Origin: an uncultured Pelagibacteraceae bacterium | GTDB lineage: Bacteria; Pseudomonadota; Alphaproteobacteria; Pelagibacterales; Pelagibacteraceae | DNA length: 64,000 nucleotides | Assembly: GCA_902531885.1 (NCBI GenBank) | Contig: CACAFZ010000001.1 | Span: forward strand, 62,001 to 126,000 | Reading direction: 5' to 3' | Part shown: positions 60,882 to 64,000 of the stretch, in pieces | How the letters are laid out: every line of letters starts with the position of its first letter | Position numbering within the stretch: position 1 is the stretch's first letter | The notes under the pieces: generated by a model | What the model was told of the DNA's origin: nothing | What the model saw: the letters and a program-made list of their open reading frames with translations, nothing else | Databases searched by the model: none | Translations under genes and position numbers: made by a program

Positions 60882-61199
60882 ATGATATTTAAAAAATTTT
60901 TAGTAATCATAAGTTTAATTTTTATTTTTTTTGTATCCAAAATTTCTTATTCTGACGAAGTATTTAAAAGAGGTAAAGAAATATTTTTAAATGAAGGAAA
61001 CTGCGCATCTTGCCATACATTATCAGATGCTGAGTCTATAGGAGTCATCGGACCTAATCTTGATGAGATAAAACCAAGTATAGAACTTGTTTTATCTATT
61101 GTGAAAAATGGAAGAGGTGTAATGCCTGGATATCAAGAAATTTTAAATTCGGAAGAAATTGAAGCAGTATCACACTATGTATCAAAAGCTTCTAACTGA
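60882..61199 (+). CDS. monoheme cytochrome c
   Basis: Signal peptide; heme motif CASCH; distal VMPGYQE. Confidence 0.9.
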   Translation: MIFKKFLVIISLIFIFFVSKISYSDEVFKRGKEIFLNEGNCASCHTLSDAESIGVIGPNLDEIKPSIELVLSIVKNGRGVMPGYQEILNSEEIEAVSHYVSKASN

Positions 61200-61204
61200 T
61201 AAAT

Positions 61205-62371
61205 TTAAGCACTTCTAAAAAGTTTAGTCATAATAAATTCTTTATGTCCTAGTACTTCTGCGCAAGTTAATCGACCATTGGCTGCTCTAACTGTAGTTTT
61301 GATTAATTCGTCGCCAGCTTGGTCCATATTCATTTCTCTTTTTAAAATTTTGGATACATCTAAATCGATATGCTCCTTCATATTTACTGCTGTGCTTGGA
61401 TTTCCAGTTAATTTAACAACAGGTTCAATTGCATTACCAATTATATTTCCTTGTCCGGTTGGGAATAAATGAATGTTAAAACCAGCAGCAGCTTGTAAAG
61501 TTAAACATTCCCCAGCAGCAGATGATGTGTCCATAAAATAAAGACCTGGTCCTTTTTTTGGTTCTTCAGCAGGAGTTAATACATCGATAAACTTTCGTGA
61601 TCCAATTTTTTGAAAATTACCGAAAGCTTTTTCTTCAATAGTTGTAAGACCTCCAGCAATATTACCTGCTGTTGGTTGACTTTCTGATAGATCATTTGTT
61701 GCTTCTTTTAAAATAAAATCGTTATAATCACTCCAAGTTTTCATGAATTTTTTAGAAGCCTCTGGTGTAGCACCTCTAGTTGCACATACTTTTTCAGCTC
61801 CTGTAAGTTCTGAGGTTTCACCAAAACACAAATGAACTCCTAAAGGTTCTAATTTATCCATTAAATTACCAACTGCAGGATTAGCAGCCATTCCAGAAGT
61901 TGTATCTGATTCTCCACATTTAACTGAAATCCATAAATCACTTAAAGGACATTCTTCTCTTTGTTTTTCAGAAGCCCATTGAGAAAATTCTTGAGCTTTT
62001 TGTGAAGCTTTCATTATAGTTTTAATGTCTCCACTTCCTTCAATACTAAAACCTTCTACTGGTTTTCCAGTAGTTGCTATTGCATCTACAATTCTCTTGG
62101 TCCACTTTGGTTCTATACCAATAACAACACATGCAGCAACATTAGGATTTTTTCCAGTTCCTATCATTGTATCAAAAAATAATTCTAGATCTGCTCCAAA
62201 CTGAAGTCTTCCATATGCATGAGGTATTGCAAAAGTTCCTTTTATATTATTAGCAACAGCTTCTGCACATGCATTAGAAATATCGTCCACAGGAAGAATG
62301 ACCACATGGTTTCTTGTTCCCACTCTTCCATTCTCTCTTTTATAGCCTAAAAAACTTTTTGGAATTTCCAT
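61205..62371 (-). CDS. suyB: UxaA-family lyase large subunit, probable (R)-sulfolactate sulfo-lyase beta subunit
   Basis: [47 protein letters not shown]; split-subunit form and SuyB-like length, beside xsc and apr. Confidence 0.75.
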   Translation of the reverse strand: MEIPKSFLGYKRENGRVGTRNHVVILPVDDISNACAEAVANNIKGTFAIPHAYGRLQFGADLELFFDTMIGTGKNPNVAACVVIGIEPKWTKRIVDAIATTGKPVEGFSIEGSGDIKTIMKASQKAQEFSQWASEKQREECPLSDLWISVKCGESDTTSGMAANPAVGNLMDKLEPLGVHLCFGETSELTGAEKVCATRGATPEASKKFMKTWSDYNDFILKEATNDLSESQPTAGNIAGGLTTIEEKAFGNFQKIGSRKFIDVLTPAEEPKKGPGLYFMDTSSAAGECLTLQAAAGFNIHLFPTGQGNIIGNAIEPVVKLTGNPSTAVNMKEHIDLDVSKILKREMNMDQAGDELIKTTVRAANGRLTCAEVLGHKEFIMTKLFRSA

Positions 62372-62372
62372 A

Positions 62373-62660
62373 TTACCACTTTTTGGTTTTTACATTATGA
62401 ACATGAACATGTTCACCTTTTTTAATTGATTTTACAACTTTTCCAATATCATGTCCGTATTTAATAATTGTATCACCTTCTTTAAAATCTATCATAGCAA
62501 TTTTATGACCTAGAGGAATTTCACTAATAGATTTGATTTTTGTTGAAGAGTCATCTTCCATTATCCAACATTCACAATCTTGTCCTTTATTGACTTTTTC
62601 TATTACAATTACACCCACATTGTCTTTTTTATCGTGGATTATTATATCTGTATTAGCCAT
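62373..62660 (-). CDS. suyA: SAF-domain small subunit, probable sulfolactate sulfo-lyase alpha subunit
   Basis: 95 aa; [44 protein letters not shown]. Confidence 0.75.
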   Translation of the reverse strand: MANTDIIIHDKKDNVGVIVIEKVNKGQDCECWIMEDDSSTKIKSISEIPLGHKIAMIDFKEGDTIIKYGHDIGKVVKSIKKGEHVHVHNVKTKKW

Positions 62661-62712
62661 GTGACTTAATTTCTTTGTAGAAAATTAAGCTGAATTTATA
62701 TATTAATTTTGC

Positions 62713-62722
62713 GTTTGCAAAC
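62713..62722. promoter_or_regulatory. 10-bp palindrome in the suyA/xsc divergent intergenic region
   Basis: gtttgcaaac, perfect self-complement. Confidence 0.4.
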
Positions 62723-62750
62723 AAATTTTTTTTAGAAAGGTTTTTTATTT

Positions 62751-64000
62751 ATGACAAAAATGACCACAGAAGAAGCATTTATAAAAGTTCTTCAAATGCA
62801 CGGGATCGAACATGCATTTGGAATTATTGGATCTGCGTTTATGCCAATTTCAGATCTTTTTCCAAAAGCTGGAATAACTTTTTGGGATGTAGCACATGAA
62901 ACTAACGGAGGGTTGATTGCTGATGGTTATACTAGAGCTACTGGAAAAATGTCAATGGTGATTGCACAAAATGGACCAGGAATAACAGGGTTGGTCACAC
63001 CAATCAAAACTGCTTATTGGAATCATACACCTTTACTTTTGGTGACTCCTCAAGCTGCAAATAAAACTATGGGACAAGGTGGCTTTCAAGAAGTAGAACA
63101 AATGAATTTATTTAAAGATATGGTTTGTTATCAAGAAGAAGTAAGAGATCCTTCAAGAATGGCTGAAGTATTAAATAGAGTAATTGAAAAAGCATTTAGA
63201 GGATCAGCTCCAGCACAAATCAATGTACCAAGAGATTATTGGACTCAAGTTATAGATATAGATTTACCCCCTATAGTTAGATTTGAAAGACAGGGAGGTG
63301 GTAAGGAAGCAATAGATAAGGCGGCAAAAATACTTTCGGAAGCAAAATTTCCAGTAATTCTATCAGGAGCTGGGGTTGTCATTGGAGACGCTATAGAGGA
63401 TTGTAAAAAATTGGCAGAAAAATTAGATGCTCCTGTATGTAGCGGCTACCAACACAATGATAGTTTTCCAGGCAGTCATCCTTTAGCAGTTGGACCATTG
63501 GGTTACAACGGTTCTAAAGCAGCGATGCAATTAATCTCTAAAGCAGATGTGGTTTTAGCTTTAGGCACAAGATTAAATCCTTTCTCTACTTTACCAGGTT
63601 ATGGAATCGATTACTGGCCAAAAAAAGCATCAATAATTCAAGTTGATATGAATCCAGATAGAATTGGTTTAACAAAAAAAGTAACAGTAGGAATATGTGG
63701 AGATGCAAAAATGGTGTCTCAACAATTATTAACAAAATTATCTAAAAATGCTGGAGACAACGGTAGAGAGGAAAGAAAAAATTCTATTCACCAAACAAAG
63801 TCTGCTTGGCTTCAAACATTAAGTGGTTTAGATCACGAAGATGATGACCCAGGAACAGTTTGGAATAAGGAAGCTAGAGACAGAGATAAAGATAGAATGT
63901 CCCCAAGACAAGCTTGGAGAGCAATTCAAGCAGCAATGCCTCAAGAAGCTATAATTTCTAGTGACATAGGAAATAATTGTGCAATTGGAAATGCATATCC
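62751..64000 (+). CDS. xsc: sulfoacetaldehyde acetyltransferase, 3'-truncated by window edge
   Basis: MTKMTTEEAFIKVLQMHGIEHAFGIIGSAFMPISDLFPKAGITFWDVAHETNGG...; open to window end so absent from the ORF track. Confidence 0.93.
   Translation, partial: MTKMTTEEAFIKVLQMHGIEHAFGIIGSAFMPISDLFPKAGITFWDVAHETNGGLIADGYTRATGKMSMVIAQNGPGITGLVTPIKTAYWNHTPLLLVTPQAANKTMGQGGFQEVEQMNLFKDMVCYQEEVRDPSRMAEVLNRVIEKAFRGSAPAQINVPRDYWTQVIDIDLPPIVRFERQGGGKEAIDKAAKILSEAKFPVILSGAGVVIGDAIEDCKKLAEKLDAPVCSGYQHNDSFPGSHPLAVGPLGYNGSKAAMQLISKADVVLALGTRLNPFSTLPGYGIDYWPKKASIIQVDMNPDRIGLTKKVTVGICGDAKMVSQQLLTKLSKNAGDNGREERKNSIHQTKSAWLQTLSGLDHEDDDPGTVWNKEARDRDKDRMSPRQAWRAIQAAMPQEAIISSDIGNNCAIGNAY

Noticed and set aside
61205-62660. 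Altronate dehydratase (UxaA) assignment
   Set aside because: Same superfamily, but split subunits and neighbours xsc and apr favour SuyAB; biochemical proof still needed.
1-64000. Prophage, transposon, toxin-antitoxin or defence island
   Set aside because: No integrase, transposase, phage structural, restriction or Cas-like protein seen among the ORFs.

Overview
AT-rich, gene-dense alphaproteobacterial sequence. Protein content and style match SAR11 (Pelagibacterales). I saw no rRNA, tRNA, CRISPR array, phage or insertion sequence. Main blocks: (1) about 2.9-27.5 kb, a methylated-osmolyte / one-carbon region: DmdA-like GcvT-family demethylase, MTHFR-like protein, glycine-betaine-type ABC permease and binding protein with no local ATPase, BHMT-like methyltransferase, two large FAD-GcvT dehydrogenases (DMGDH/SarDH-like), EtfBA and ETF-QO, a quaternary-ammonium-type Rieske oxygenase, a DddP-like M24 protein (candidate DMSP lyase), a carnitine-dehydrogenase-like enzyme and a surface autotransporter; (2) an AcuI-like reductase and LysR regulator; (3) an iron ABC system (FutABC-like) behind a near-perfect Fur-type palindrome; (4) a divergent zur-znuBC / znuA locus with twin Zur-type boxes and a His/Asp-rich ZnuA whose loop carries a 57-bp exact tandem duplication; (5) a TPP riboswitch in front of a sodium/solute symporter (ThiV-like); (6) housekeeping genes (rseP, HU, recX, cysQ, mnmA, metC, pabBAC); (7) about 56.0-64.0 kb, a sulfonate/sulfite dissimilation island: aprM-aprB-aprA, TauE/SafE exporter, cytochrome c, suyA/suyB-like sulfolactate lyase and divergent xsc, running off the window edge. 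Most interesting leads: the DddP-like gene next to a Rieske oxygenase, the DmdA-like/MTHFR-like pair inside the betaine cluster, the sulfonate island with small uncharacterised proteins, a Cys-rich microprotein plus GC-rich hairpin inside the iron operon, and a divergent PiT-like transporter. All assignments come from reading the sequence and recalled family motifs; no database search was run.
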